Shown in pieces: positions 22,680 through 34,573 of a DNA stretch of 64,000 bases (positions within the stretch are counted from its first letter, which is position 1; every line of letters starts with the position of its first letter). The stretch spans positions 62,001-126,000 of the forward strand of contig JAIWNE010000084.1 of the NCBI GenBank assembly GCA_025331445.1, given 5' to 3'. This stretch comes from Blakeslea trispora (taxonomy: Eukaryota; Mucoromycota; Mucoromycetes; Mucorales; Choanephoraceae). Position numbers and translations under genes: made by a program. Below the pieces are notes generated by a model, which did not search any database, was not told the DNA's origin, and was given only the letters and a program-made list of their open reading frames with translations.

Positions 22680-24775
22680 TTAATAATAGTATGTGTACAC
22701 AGCCTGTTGTATAATTGTTATTGTTTTAGTATTTTGGCATGCATGAAACGAAAAGAGACAAACCTTTTTGTCTTGCTTCTCAGATTCTTCCTTTCTTACA
22801 GACATCTTCTGGTTTTGGCGGTATAATAAGTAACTAGTGAGGGCTGAAAATCCAGCGCCCAACAAGGCAGAACAAAGATTAAATGTGTTTCCGAAATCTA
22901 TCGCATTGATGTCAATACATTTATCGATATTAGTTGAGGCTATAGCCTTACAGTAATTAGGTGCATGATTGAGTGGATACAGGTAGGAGGCAATAATGCT
23001 TCCTGCATTTCCTATTGTAACAACTACTGCTACTGCAATAGCCCGGATTTCTAATCTTGGAAAATTTACGGCAGACCATCCCAAATTACTAGGCGCTATG
23101 AGATACATCTTAGTCTATCGCTTCCTTTCAGTTCTATCTACTTTTGAACTCACTTTGAAAGCCCAATCCTACAGGAATAACAAACAAGCAAGCGTAGCGG
23201 GCTATTACAAATGATCGTCATCAGCGACAAACTTGTTCCCAAACCAGGAATATGCAAACAAAACAAAGCAAGCTTACCCCACCGTCCTTGAACAAAAAGG
23301 AGTGACATATAGCCAAAGCCGGAAATCAGGAAACCTATCGTTATTATTATACCACGCTTATTATGATACCTGTCGGATATCAAGCCCCCTAAAATGACCG
23401 CAATGGTTCCAGCAAGATTAGGAGGAGCAGTAAGTAGCTGAGTGGTCAGGACTGGAAAGCCAAATCCACTAATAATGGTCGGTAAGAATACTTGACAACT
23501 GACTGCACTAATTACGTTGAAAAAGAAGACAATGGAAAACAAACCAGTCTTCCAATCGGCGATTGCTTCAACTATGGTTTTCAGTGTTGTCTTAGCCTGA
23601 TGATCTTCTTTTTGCATGCGTATGTATTCACGGTGTACTGCTTTTTGTGCAGGTGTTAACCATGTTGTTTTATCTATGCTTTCAATCAAACAAAAATAAG
23701 AAACAACACTAAGACAAATGGTTGGGACGCTTTCAAGTATAAACAAGTACTGCCAACCATGAAGCCCCTTATGTCCTTCCAAAAAGGCAGTACCATAGGC
23801 AATCGGGCCAGATACAACGCCTGAAAGTGTATTCATTGAAAGCAACATAGCAATCCTAAGCCCAATTTTGCGAGGATGATACGCTTGAGACATCACATAC
23901 AGAATGCCAGGAATGTATCCACTTTCAGCTGCACTTATCAAATTAAACAATGATGGCATGAATATTTAGTACTTGTGTAACAGATCAAACAGTTTACCCA
24001 AGTAGCAATCTGCAGATGAGCAAGCCCTGAAAGTCCTTTGCAAAAGCCATACACAATGTTACAATGCCCCATGCTAGCATGATAAATGAAAGCCATGTAC
24101 GTGGATTGGTTCGCTTTAACATGATATTGAAGGGCACTTCAAAAATAATCTTTTGTTTTTTGTAAGCGTGATTAATTATATTTTAGATAAAGAGGTAAAC
24201 AAGACTAACTCAATACTTACATAGGTGATGTAGAAGGCTGAGATAACGCTACTCAATTCTGCTGGTGTCAACTAACATGGGAATATATAAAAGTTCATTC
24301 TTTGAACAAACAACGCTTCCTCGTTCTTCTTTCCCTCACTCCTTGTTTGTATTGTGTTCTTTTGTGCAGTTACTTACGTGCAAATCAATATGTATTCCAG
24401 CCAGACTATACGCATACAATATGTATATAAATAATGGTTTTTTTTTTTCAAAAACAAAGAAAGTGGGATAACTTACGTTGCATTGCCAACGTTTGCACGA
24501 TCAATGAAATCCATGAAATAGAAAATACAAAATAATGGCATTATTTTCAGGTCAAAGATTCGAGTGATTTTTTTGATTTCTGCCTCTTTGTCTGAAATAG
24601 TGGCTATCAGCCTGAAATCACTTGAATCATCATTATCTTGGATTTTATATGTGATATCTGACAAATTATGATGACTTTCTCTTGAAAAATCTTTGACAGG
24701 CATCTTCGAAGTTGAGATTGTATCTAAGTCAAGGGTTGTACTACTAGATTCTGTAAGACCAGCTTTTGTTGGCAT
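22680..24775 (-). CDS. MFS permease, anion:cation symporter (Dal5-like)
   Basis: Nine exons on the minus strand: 24775-24477, 24405-24378, 24271-24221, 24149-23998, 23933-23245, 23201-23154, 23095-22952, 22897-22764 and 22703-22680; 522 residues. The order of signatures matches the Dal5/allantoate permease family: FDLKIMPLFCIFYFMDFIDRAN (first helix), LTPAELSSVISAFYITY, FEVPFNIMLKR, an AAESGYIPGI segment after helix 4, and GLISDRYHNKRG in the central loop. The end reads NLGWSAVNFPRLEIRAIAVA and IIASYLYP. Family members carry organic anions such as allantoate, nicotinate, pantothenate or biotin precursors into the cell; the substrate here is not determinable. The last four junctions were chosen because they alone restore the conserved SNLGW...YLYP block. 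Exon 9 (24 nt) is the least certain. Confidence 0.82.
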
Positions 24776-25203
24776 ATAGATACAGAATTATAAAAAAGTG
24801 CAAAAAGAGAGAAAAAAAAAGAGAGAGAGTGTGTGTGTGTGTATTTTATATAATTTATTTCAGGTACCTTTTGAACTTTTATGCAAAATAGAAACAAAAA
24901 CCTTGTTTGTATGCAAGAGAGGTCAACAACAAAAGGAAACACATACATGCACACGAAAAGCTGAAACTAGATTTCAAGAATTTGCTAAAAAGCATTTTAG
25001 GTTGCAATGCATAAACTAATAATGCATACAAAGTTTTATGATTGGCATGAAGACATTGTTCTGTAGTGATTGCATGATAGTAATACTCTTTTTATTCCAT
25101 AAAAGGAGAAGGAAGGGGGGTATTATGAATTAAGGATACATAAAGTTAATATTTGAATATAATGAGTATTCTAAAAAAGAAAATCTATAGGTTGATGGTA
25201 AAT
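24776..25203. other. Intergenic spacer with TG microsatellite
   Basis: 5' flank of the Dal5-like permease and 3' flank of the amino-acid permease. A short GT repeat lies at about 24828-24842. No coding feature seen. Confidence 0.5.
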
Positions 25204-26980
25204 CTAAATTTCGGTCTTTTCTAAACCAACAGGAATAGGCTCCTGAGGATCTGCTTCGTTGCTCAAACGTGCTCTCTTTTCGGCTTTCTTTCTACGGCTC
25301 TCGAGAATAAAAGCATCCTGATAGCCAGGAATCCAACCAAACAAAGTGCGGCCAATGCTTGGCTTCTTCACGCGAACAAACCAGATAGGAATAGCTAGAA
25401 GGCCAATGATGATACAGATAATGTACTGATAGACACCATCAGAACCAGCATCAACTAAAGGAGCAATGACAAGATAGATATCAATGATGACGAAAAAAAT
25501 GGCAAAAGGGAGCCAGATCTTGAAAGGTCGAGGAAGATCCTTTGTAGACTTTTTGAAACGCATGACAATCAAAGCAGCAACAGTGAAGCCATAGAATAGC
25601 CAGTAAATGAAACTGTACATCTTTGCAAGATAAGTAAAATCTCCTGGAATACACCAGATGGTAGCAATAACACCAACAAGTACAAGTGCATAAGCAGGTG
25701 TTTGTTGTCTCTTGGTCATCTTTCCAAAAAGAGGTGGCATGAAAACAGTATCTTCAGTGGCAGCTGTCAGAACAAGACGGGAGGCGGCCCAAACGTTACC
25801 ATTGACTGCACCAAAAGTAGACAAGACAACCATCAATGCAAAAAAGTAAGCACCGCCGGTACCCATAGAAACTGATCCTACTTGCATAGCAACAGTAGAA
25901 GAGGTAGCAACAGTCTCGATAGGGAGAGTAGCAAAGTAAGCGATGTTGCCGAGAACATAAACCATAGTGACAAGGAAACAAGAAATTGCAATAGCGAGAG
26001 GTACGTTACGTTTGGGATTCTTGACTTCAGAAATACCATAATTCAAGTTGTTCCAACCATTGTATGAGAAAAGAGCCATGTACATAGCGGTACCATAATC
26101 AAGTGCATTAGTAGAGCTGTTATTGAAAGCGTTTTGGAAGTTAGCAGTATTGCCCTTGCCTAACCAGACCCAACCAATGATGATAATCATTGCAAGAGCT
26201 AAAAGCTTTGCACCGGTGAAAACGTTTTGGATCATAGCACCAGCTTTTTTACCAAATGCATTGAAAAGTACAACAACCCAAATACAAGCAATAGCTACAA
26301 GTTTCACAGCATAATCCTGCATAACTACGTTTTTTCCTGATGGATCGCTAGGATCGTAATAGGCCATTTGCATAATATATTGAGCAAACACAGTAGCAAT
26401 AGAAGCAGTACCAATAGGGTTAGCAAGCAACAAGTTTGACCTTTTACAATAAAAGCAATCATTAGAATCATAAAATTGTGTCTTTTTTTTTTTCATAGAT
26501 ATCACTTACCATGTAAAAGTTAAACCAAAACAGAGACCAAAAGCTGATTTCAAGTATTGATATTCACCGCCAGACTTGGTAATCATAGTACCCAATTCAG
26601 CGTAACAAAGGGCACCAATCATACTCAAAAAACCACCGATAGCCCAAACAATCAATGAAGGGCCAACAGCATGCACCTTCAAAGTGACAGGACCAGGGGA
26701 GGCAAAAATACCACTACCAATAATAAGACCAACAATCTAGACAAATACAAAATCAAATAAGGACACAAAACTATTATCAATCATTTACATTACGTACCAT
26801 GTTACAACTACTAACAAGGCCCATATGAGGAACAGTAGCAGGTGTACCATCTTCATTTTCGGAATGATGGCTAGGTGTCATGGCACCTGACTCGATCGAG
26901 GTGATTGAGTTAGTTTTTTCTAATTGACTTCCATTTTCTGAAGACTTTGTGCCATTCAAAGCACCGAAAATCGACTTCAT
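25204..26980 (-). CDS. APC-superfamily amino-acid permease
   Basis: Three exons on the minus strand: 26980-26798, 26736-26510 and 26440-25204; 548 residues. The first helix carries the APC hallmark [15 protein letters not shown] (unwound substrate-binding segment). About twelve transmembrane segments follow, with YELGT-like CYAELGTMI and [20 protein letters not shown] (helix 6 region). That pattern is typical of the LAT/methionine-permease branch. The N-terminal tail is hydrophilic and Ser/Thr-rich, the C-terminal tail basic then acidic, both presumably cytosolic. Codon use is biased toward preferred codons, suggesting good expression. Likely a plasma-membrane uptake system for large neutral amino acids or methionine; substrate is inferred. 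Confidence 0.88.
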
Positions 26981-29900
26981 TGAAGATAATGTATTAAAAA
27001 AAGAAAAGAAAAAGACGAGTCTCAAATCAAGAAGAGAAAAAAGGGAAAAATAGGAAAAGAAAACCTTTTCTTCTTTTAGTACCAAGGTTCCCGAAAAAAA
27101 AAATTGTCAGATAAATTTAGTGCATGTCAAAGTAAGATGGAAAGAAACATGTAAAAAAAAATTTTTTTTACTGTATTTTGAGACAGCGATGCCACTACAA
27201 TTTTCAATGAAATCTAATCATGCTTTAGTATATCTCTAACAAGACCTGTTACAGGTGTTAAAATAAGGCACATCTGATGGCTTACTTGTATTTCCTCTTA
27301 ACCAAATAATAATAATAGAATGAAATCATTAATCAAACAGAACGCTAAAATTGAAATAGAGCAAAGCCTTGCCTTTTATTTCTTTTTTCTCTCTCTTTTT
27401 TTTTTTTGCTTGCCTTCTTTATTCAATGCTCACTTTCCCGTATACTTTGTAATACATATTTTGCTATAAAGGGGCCGCAATTACATTCATTCCAAACAGG
27501 GTGCAAAGACGAGTAAATTGATTTGACATGTTCTTCTCACGAATTGGATCTGGTAGCTTTGTGTTACAATCAAGCACAAACATAGTAAAAAGAAGGTTTG
27601 AGCGCAGCTTGACTGGAGATCAAATTAAACCATATCGCTGTCCAGTCTCAATTTCTATTTGATCTATTTCAAAACCAGCTCGAATCAAGAGTATACTAAC
27701 TATAGTTATTTTACCAGGGCACATGATATAGCAATGAGCTACTTTGTAAGAAGAAGGTCAATGGATAGGCCCTTTGACATATAACATAGATGCTGCAAAT
27801 GTCAAAATGTGCAATCTATTTCACAGTAAGAACAAGAAAGCTTCTAGAAAACTACAAGAAGTAAAGCATTTAGCTGCAAACTTGTAATAGTGTCAAAAGC
27901 TCTTTTCCTTGTAAATGATAGAGTGATCCATGTTAGAATTTCATTCATTGCTATCCTTTGACTAAAAAGATCTTCCAATTTTGCGGAGCTTGTTTCTCTT
28001 AAACAAGACAATAAAAAAATGCTCCCTGGCAAACTCGAAAAATAATTTGTGAAACAACTAGAGAATCAAGCCTAGCTAACCAGCAGTTATTCCTTGAAAT
28101 TAAACTGCTATTATATCCAACAATGAAGCGTTGCTATGCCATCATTACAATTGCTTCTATTTACTATTTAGTTCAGTAACATGCGTAACCTCTGAGGGTG
28201 TTGTTTCAAATTCAAAATCAATTGAGGTGTAGCCTCTATTGATTGCGCTTATGCCTCAATCAGACTTTCAATACTGCTATTGTGCTTTAGAATGTAGCTT
28301 TGCTCACAAATGAGCAAAAACGATAGTTTTATTCACTTGTTTGAGGATACGAGACAAGGTTGTTTTATTTCTCTCGCGCAAGCTCTAAACAACCTAACAC
28401 GTTTGCTATTCACAAAAACAAAGCAAATACTCTATAACACACCATGAGTTTGATTCCTAAGCCTTAAAGAGGTTTAGTCATCTGATTGTTTGTCATAATA
28501 TAGCCATGGTAAAGCAGGAACAATCACATTGTAAGTAGTAAGTTAAAGGTATGAAAGTACAAAAGAGATATGCAATTCCATCGAAACTATTCATAAGGGT
28601 TTCTTGAGAGAAAAGACGTTTGTATTGAGCCTAACACCAAATATTTTCAATTGGAAAAACAAGTAAAATGACCAAGTATTGTGAGATTTTCCCTAGAAAA
28701 AAAAACATTTAAAGACTATTTCATTACTCGTATTTCAAAGCATTTGAAGCTCTTGTAACAATCTATGATATTACGGAATATATACAGTAGCCGCTCGATT
28801 TAAGAGTGCTTGATATAAGAGTATTCTCAATATAAGAGTGCAATCATTTGACCTTAGATCGCTTCAAGTGCTTAAATACCTTTCAATTTAAGAGTATAAA
28901 ATATAAAAGTGCATTTCTCGAGAATATGAACATTCTTAAATAAAGCGACTATAGTACTTTAGATATGTGGTTACAGAAAGGGCTATTTTACTCTACTTTA
29001 TACTTCTTTATCGACACAAACAAAGATTCACGTAAAAGCAAATTAGGAAAGTTAGAAAAAAAAAGAAGGGATGATTATTTTCATGAAACCGCATTGCTAA
29101 ATACTTTGAATCTGTGATTTTTTGATAAACTCCTTACTAGTAAGGTATATTTTAAAAGTCAATGGTGCGATTATATCTACCACAACACATGGAGATATCA
29201 CAAGAAGATATTAAAAATAAAACTAATAAGCTGTTTGCAAAAGGTTAAGGTAAAATATTTGGCTTTCAGACTGTGATCTTCAAAAATTACCCAATTGAAG
29301 GTGAAAGTACCTTAAATGTAACAGTGTTTTTTTTCCAGCGATCTATTTGACTAGCTGATATAGGCTATTAAGCCTTTTCCTTATTCATACTAATGACGAT
29401 ATCGTTGTCGCTCAATCTCTCTTTCTTTGCGCTCTTTTTTTCTTTTCTTGGAGTTCTATGCTTGCTGTCAGCTAAACAAAATATTTGTCCTACTAATAAT
29501 GACACAACAAGGTAGGTTTCATCTATATTGACAGCATGATGTTCTTTTCGTACTGCTTGTCGTCCAAATTGTAGGTTGCGCTTTCTTGAAGTGTGTTCAC
29601 TACAGAGTTGTATACTGTTCATTTTCCGTGCTTACTACAGAAAAGCTAAACAAGGAACAAGATATGCTGAGCGAAACATTTAATTGGATGAGAAAGATCA
29701 GTCGATCAACATATCAGCTGCAAACAGAGACCATTCCTTCCAAGGAAACTTGTCAGATAGGACTAAACCCTGTGTTGTCTTCCGATACACTCCAAGAACG
29801 CGTCTGACAGAGTGACACATACCTAGTTATTCTTTCAGCGCCTTTCTTTCGCCTGCTTGCTTATTATACTTGCCAACAAAAAGAAGGAGCGAAAAACAAA

Positions 29901-30537
29901 CTAAACTATAACTTTACAAGTCCTGATGAAAGAAGGGCTATCATTATTTACAACAACGCATGGCTCAGAAGGATTGTACTACATCTTTGTTCTTTGCAGC
30001 AAAAACACATAATCTTGCTACTTTGTTATAAAGCACGTTTGCATAATAATATGGTATGAAAAAGCAGCCTGAAGTTCAAAGAATAGGGCTCACTTGACCT
30101 CTTGGTTCAGGTCAAATTTCACCTATCATCATTTCGGATTCAACTGGTTGAGCCCTGTTTCGGTCCCGAATCAGATGATCTTACAACAAAAATAGGTATT
30201 ATTGACGAAAAATATAGAGCGTAAAACCAGTTAAATTGATTGGAGAAAGCTAATATCGCAAGTGCCATAAAAGGAATAGAGGCAAATATACGTGCACAAA
30301 TGCATATTCATTTTGTTTGTTATGTGTTATAAAGTGCTACGATATTTCGCCAAACAAAATTCTTCTTGACTGATCTGCTTCGTTAGAGAAAAAAATAAAG
30401 TAGCATATGAATTTTGTCTTTATTGTTTATCATGACCAAAAGCAAGAAATTTTTATTTACGTTAATGGAAGGGGGGGGGGAATATTTACAGCTACAAACA
30501 AATGATGATGCATATATAGAGGGAGGGTATTATTGTA
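26981..30537. other. Gene-poor spacer containing a MITE
   Basis: 3.5 kb without a supportable gene. The first few hundred bases are the permease 5' region with A/T runs. A TA-flanked MITE lies at 28785-28954. Frames at 27844-28032, 29368-29622 and 29586-29807 are short and overlap antisense, without conserved features. A run of ten G residues lies near 30471. Confidence 0.5.
28785..28954. mobile_element. MITE with 27-bp imperfect terminal inverted repeats
   Basis: A 170-bp element starting CAGTAGCCGCTCG and ending CGACTATAG. The two 27-bp ends match in inverted orientation at 19 positions and share a central ATTTAAGA. TA dinucleotides flank it at 28783-28784 and 28955-28956, the target duplication of Tc1/mariner/pogo elements. 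The inside carries at least four diverged copies of a TATAAGAGTGC-like motif. There is no coding capacity, so it would need a transposase in trans. The CAGT...CGCT start is of the pogo/Tc1 type. Confidence 0.7.
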
Positions 30538-31152
30538 TTAGAGCTTTGTTAATGATTGATTTGGGTCTGTGCAAATAAAATGATAGACCAGACATACAAG
30601 TGAAGCCAAGATCAGTAATCGAAAAAATCGCCACAAGTATTCAGACACAAGCATGATGGTGTCGAAGTTGTTTTGATGAGTGGTTGTATGGATAGCTTCG
30701 CTATGCATGGTGACTTGTTCGCTTGCTGGGTCTTTGAGTACTTGGTCAATTTCATCATTTTCGAGGCATGAAGAGCGTCTTCTTTCTTGTTGTTGCTCAA
30801 AATGGTCTTCCGCCAAGCGTTCGATTACATCTTGGCTACGAAACTGCTCTAATATAACATCAGCTACCACAGGCGCACCAGAACGAGCCAAAAAAGTTTC
30901 GAGTAATTCTTGAAATACGCCTTTTTGTTCCTCTTCCATCTTGGCTTCTTCTAAAGCAGCTTGAGCGAGTTCAATAAACTTGTCTTTGTCATGTCGGGAA
31001 AACTGTTGTTCATCGCCACTCTCATCTGTCCAGTTCTTATTCTTTTCGTCCAAAGTAAACCGATGGTAGGAAACGTCACGGTTTTTTTTCGATGTGTTAT
31101 TGTTGCGATTGCGACGAATATTTGAATCTGTATTATATCTAGTAGTAATCAT
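30538..31152 (-). CDS. Predicted tail-anchored protein of unknown function
   Basis: Single exon, 204 residues, ATG to stop without introns. The N-terminus is basic and Asn-rich (RRNRNNNTSKKNR). The middle is acidic and helical (FIELAQAALEEAKMEEEQ, AEDHFEQQQERRR). One hydrophobic segment near residues 172-193 (FFRLLILASLVCLVYHFI) is followed by only about ten residues. This is the topology of a tail-anchored membrane protein of the ER, mitochondrial outer membrane or peroxisome. No family is recognised. The absence of introns, unlike its neighbours, is notable but not decisive. Confidence 0.6.
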   Translation of the reverse strand: MITTRYNTDSNIRRNRNNNTSKKNRDVSYHRFTLDEKNKNWTDESGDEQQFSRHDKDKFIELAQAALEEAKMEEEQKGVFQELLETFLARSGAPVVADVILEQFRSQDVIERLAEDHFEQQQERRRSSCLENDEIDQVLKDPASEQVTMHSEAIHTTTHQNNFDTIMLVSEYLWRFFRLLILASLVCLVYHFICTDPNQSLTKL

Positions 31153-32700
31153 GTTTCTTTGTTAAATAAAAAAATTGTAATAAAGAAATCACTAGAAATA
31201 AAAAAGGGAGAGGAAATAAGAGGAAAAAGAATGTAAGCAATCAAAATTTTCTGGTCACTTTATACCTAAACCAAGTCGGCGCTTAAAAATATTCTCAATC
31301 TCAATTAATCCGAAGTTTCAAACCTAAAGCTGAAGATTTATTTTAATATTGTTTGACTCAAGTGCTCTTTGTCTTGTGAGTAAAAAGAGAGAAGCGCAAA
31401 GAGAGGAGAGTCATCATAGGTTGAGATATATTAAATGTTTATGGATTTACAGCCAGTTGCAAATTTTTAGGTGGTTCCCCTTCCAAGGATCGTATGTTGT
31501 TCAAGGAGTGAAATTTGTGTCACGATACACGAAATCATAAGCCGCTGGTTGGATGGGATTTTAGTCGCTCTTGGTGATAAATAAGGTCTACTCAGCAGAT
31601 GAACCCAAGTCGCAATGCGTGAAAATAAAGAAGTTGCTTCTCCTTTCTGATTTATCATCATATGAGCTCTCAATTTCTGTATGAAGACGGTCAAGGCAAT
31701 ACTCAAAAAAGATGTGTTTTAACACAAGGGTGTATTGCAAGCATTTTTGGACTCCGTGTTGCTGACACAAATCTTGACCTTTGTTTTTTCCGAAAGCTTG
31801 CAGTGGCATCTTTTTCTTTTTCCTTTTGTTTATTTTATAGATCGACACACCTTGTAGCAACAGGTGCCTGTTCCAAACGCCTCGCGATTGGTGCCTAGTT
31901 TTTTTTGCTAGGTAAAGAAGAGGATTTCCTCGACTTCCTGGGCGTCGGGTAATTCCTACAACCAAACTCTTCTTGGCAGGCAAGGTATGATGGTTGATTA
32001 TCAAGCACTTTATCAATTTGTCATATCTGAGTCTGATCTGCATTGTCGTGCCTATCATGCATTGTCGAAAAACTGGCTACAATCAATCACACAAGCTCTG
32101 ACCAAATCTGTGTCCAATGCACTCCATGTCTTGTCACTTTACCACTTGAATTTTAAAATAAATTAGCCAACATGATATTTTCCTTTTTTCTTTTATTTCT
32201 TTCTTTTGCTGTCTATGTCTCGATTTATCAATTATATAAAAACTCACGTTAAATATTTCAACATTGTCGATTGCTTTAAAGCAGCAGACGTTGTTGATTA
32301 GAATGCTGCTGAAGAAGAGTCCACTCGCATTGTTATTAATATGTCCAAGTGGAAACAATGCCCTGCACAACGATGGGCTCAAGAGCAAATCGATTCTCAG
32401 TTCATAGTAAAGACATACTGGCACGGCATGGTGTATTGCGATTACAAATAGATTCTTACTTGCTGCGATTTAGATACTCAAGGATCGTGCACTCTATACA
32501 GTCACTGGAAACAGAAATTCAATCGGGCCTTAAGCAAAGCATATCTGGCATGATGATGACCACAATCAATATTTCATTCTTTTACAAAAAAACCAATTCA
32601 ATTCAAATATATCTACTATTGAAAACAAAAGCAGCCGTTACAAATACAACAAGAGTGAAGAGAAAGCTTATTGAGGAGTGTATTGGTTGAATCGCGCTAG
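31153..32700. other. Decayed sequence with short coding remnants
   Basis: No complete gene. Two plus-strand remnants look protein-like: an ATG-led 58-codon frame at 31987-32163 (KNWLQSITQALTKSVSNALHVL) and one at 32341-32448 (MSKWKQCPAQRWAQEQIDSQ) that continues past a stop codon with DLDTQGSCTLYSHWKQKF. Both may come from dispersed, mutated lineage-specific genes. No family is recognised. Confidence 0.35.
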
Positions 32701-32728
32701 CATTCCTTGAGAGAGATTTCACGCATAA

Positions 32729-33390
32729 TGGTGATCTCTTACGCGACTGTAAACAACATCATGAAACGCATCCAGGAAAAAGGCACACTTCTGTCCAGCG
32801 TTTCATCCTGGCTTAACCCCAAAAGCTAATGAAAGAACAATGAGACACCTCGATCGAATTGCAACAAACAACCCTTTCTTTAGCATTGATGGTATCAAAC
32901 ACGAGCTGGAGAAATTAAAAGTTACAGTCTGTAGAAAGACTGTCGTCAGCTATTTTCGTCAGTTAGGCTTCAAATCTTACTACGCATCTCACAAACCTGC
33001 CTTGAAAAAGAGGCACAAGGAGTTTTGACTCGAATGGGCCAAGGAACATATCGATTGGACAACAGAGCTTTAACCCTGGTACTTGAAAACCCAAGCACAG
33101 GAGGACATACGCTTCTGGCTTCAAGAAGATGGGTCTATGTGTCATACAGGAGCTTCTGGGTGTCTTTGGAAGAGCCGTCATTTGATGAAGAGGCTTGAGT
33201 ACTGGCCTACCCAAAGTTTAGATTTGAACCCCATTGAGGATCTGGGGTGGGCTCTTGAGCAGCGCATAGCAAGCAGGCGCCATGCTGTTCACAACATTGC
33301 TCAGCTGAAGGAATTGCTGCTGGAATAGTGGAGGAAGATCGACAATGATTTACTTGTTCGCCTATTAAACAACATGAATGACCTCTGTTA
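32729..33390 (+). pseudogene. Tc1-like transposase relic
   Basis: Conceptual fragments in shifting frames follow the order of a Tc1/mariner transposase. First comes a helix-turn-helix piece (ISYATVNNIMKRI, then GLTPKANERTMRHL) and a second DNA-binding part (GIKHELEKLKVTVCRKTV, LGFKSYYASHKPALKKRHK). The catalytic end follows: EDGSMCHTGASGC, then WPTQSLDLNPIEDLGWALEQR. The second Asp and the third acidic residue (Glu in NPIED) can be seen. The stretch around the first catalytic Asp is missing or out of frame (stop codons at 33026 and 33070), so the copy is dead. A CAGTCGCTCG-like end lies in inverted orientation near 33531-33545. Confidence 0.75.
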
Positions 33391-34237
33391 AGCCATCATT
33401 GGTGCGAAAGGTAGTATGGCAATAAACAGAGCTTAATTGGACATCGTCTTGAATCACTAATATATCTTTTAGTTTATGCATCTTTAACGCTGAGTTTTGA
33501 TTTTACAAAGTGATCGAATTTCAGGTTCGAGCGACTGTAGCTATTGGGAAGAAGTTGAAAAAAAACAACGCGCACTCATTTCAATCTAGAAGCTATCTCA
33601 AATATCAGAATGATCTATTCAAGGTGAACTTCAAGAAATAGCTTAGCTTGAGTTGCTAAATTTCATTTTTAATAGAAACAAGGCTCACCATCAACAATTC
33701 CCTGCAAATGGTCAGTCAGTGACTCAGATGATGATTCAGATGAAACATACCACCCATCAAAGACGTCCTCAAGCGATTCTACCAAACAATCTGTACAACC
33801 TGCCAAAAGCTACTTCCACCTTGTCGGTGCAGGACTGGAAAATTATATCCCTCCCACCAATGCCAAAACAGTATATATCTTCTAGCTGTGCACATGGACC
33901 AGTACTGATTTTTCTTGGGATCAAACAGTGGATGGCAGACGGTATGTATCTCACAGCCAAATTCTTGGAATATCGAACCAAGGCCTACAATGCAGCAAAA
34001 ATGGCAGAGCGATTGACTGTTATTGACAGACTGTAAGTCCAATGCCAATAGCAACTTGTCAAAAACTAAAAATATCCCTAATTCAACATTGTCCTAGAGC
34101 CCTGAATTTCATCTGTCTGATATCTCCTTCATCGCAAATTGATAACTGTGATATTTCCCTATACATCCTATAGCCAAGTCGAATTAGATTACACCTATAA
34201 TACTAAAGCCTTCTAATACAATGTTAACATCATAGAA
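33391..34237. other. Spacer with acidic coding remnant
   Basis: Between 33713 and 34033 a plus-strand frame reads as an acidic Ser/Asp-rich start (SDDDSDETYHPSKTSSSDST), then HLVGAGLENYIPPTNAKTVY and, after one stop, WDQTVDGRRYVSH. It looks like a decayed gene of unknown family. The rest is AT-rich spacer. Confidence 0.3.
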
Positions 34238-34352
34238 ATATATTCAAAAAGTTTCGCCCTGAAATTTAATCACGATTGATAGCCATTCTACGAGAAATAG
34301 ACTTGAATGAACCAGGATATCATAGTGTGCTTTGGAAGAAAAAGAGCTTTCT
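34238..34352 (+). repeat. 115-bp direct repeat, copy 1
   Basis: 113 of 115 bases are identical to 43724-43838 in the same orientation. Both copies begin close after a TAG that could be a splice acceptor and end at AGCTTTCT. The segment is coding-like: in different frames it reads IYSKSFALKFNHD and LREIDLNEPGYHSVLWKKK. Confidence 0.9.
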
Positions 34353-34500
34353 AATCATGAGATCATGTTTTATTCAAATCTATTCCTTGCAGAATGGTTG
34401 TCAATTGCGGTTAAATTTTGGGGTGAAACTTTCGACATATATCTATATAAACCAATTTACTTTTGGCTTACGTGTCTTTCCTTTCTTTTAATAAAGAATA
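34238..34500 (+). pseudogene. Fragment of dispersed protein family
   Basis: After the 115-bp repeat the frame shifts once and continues as KELSNHEIMFYSNLF and AEWLSIAVKFWGETFDIYL, then ends. The same repeat opens the second half of the broken gene at 43.4-44.3 kb, so both seem to derive from one multicopy family. There is no intact start, and a stop and a frame shift are present. Confidence 0.5.
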
Positions 34501-34573
34501 AAAGGAGACTCATTTCCCTTAACCGACTTACTCACAACTTATTGATTCATACGTCAAGTATCACAGTAACAAA

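Noticed and set aside
23154..23260. Reading the Dal5-like permease straight through to a stop near 23150
   Set aside because: The straight reading ends abruptly and loses the last helices; a 43-nt intron at 23202-23244 restores the conserved block.
24828..24842. GT repeat as a possible regulatory element
   Set aside because: Short simple repeat with no further evidence.
31588..32058. 156-codon minus-strand frame
   Set aside because: Starts without a good ATG context, has no conserved motif and overlaps a plus-strand remnant.
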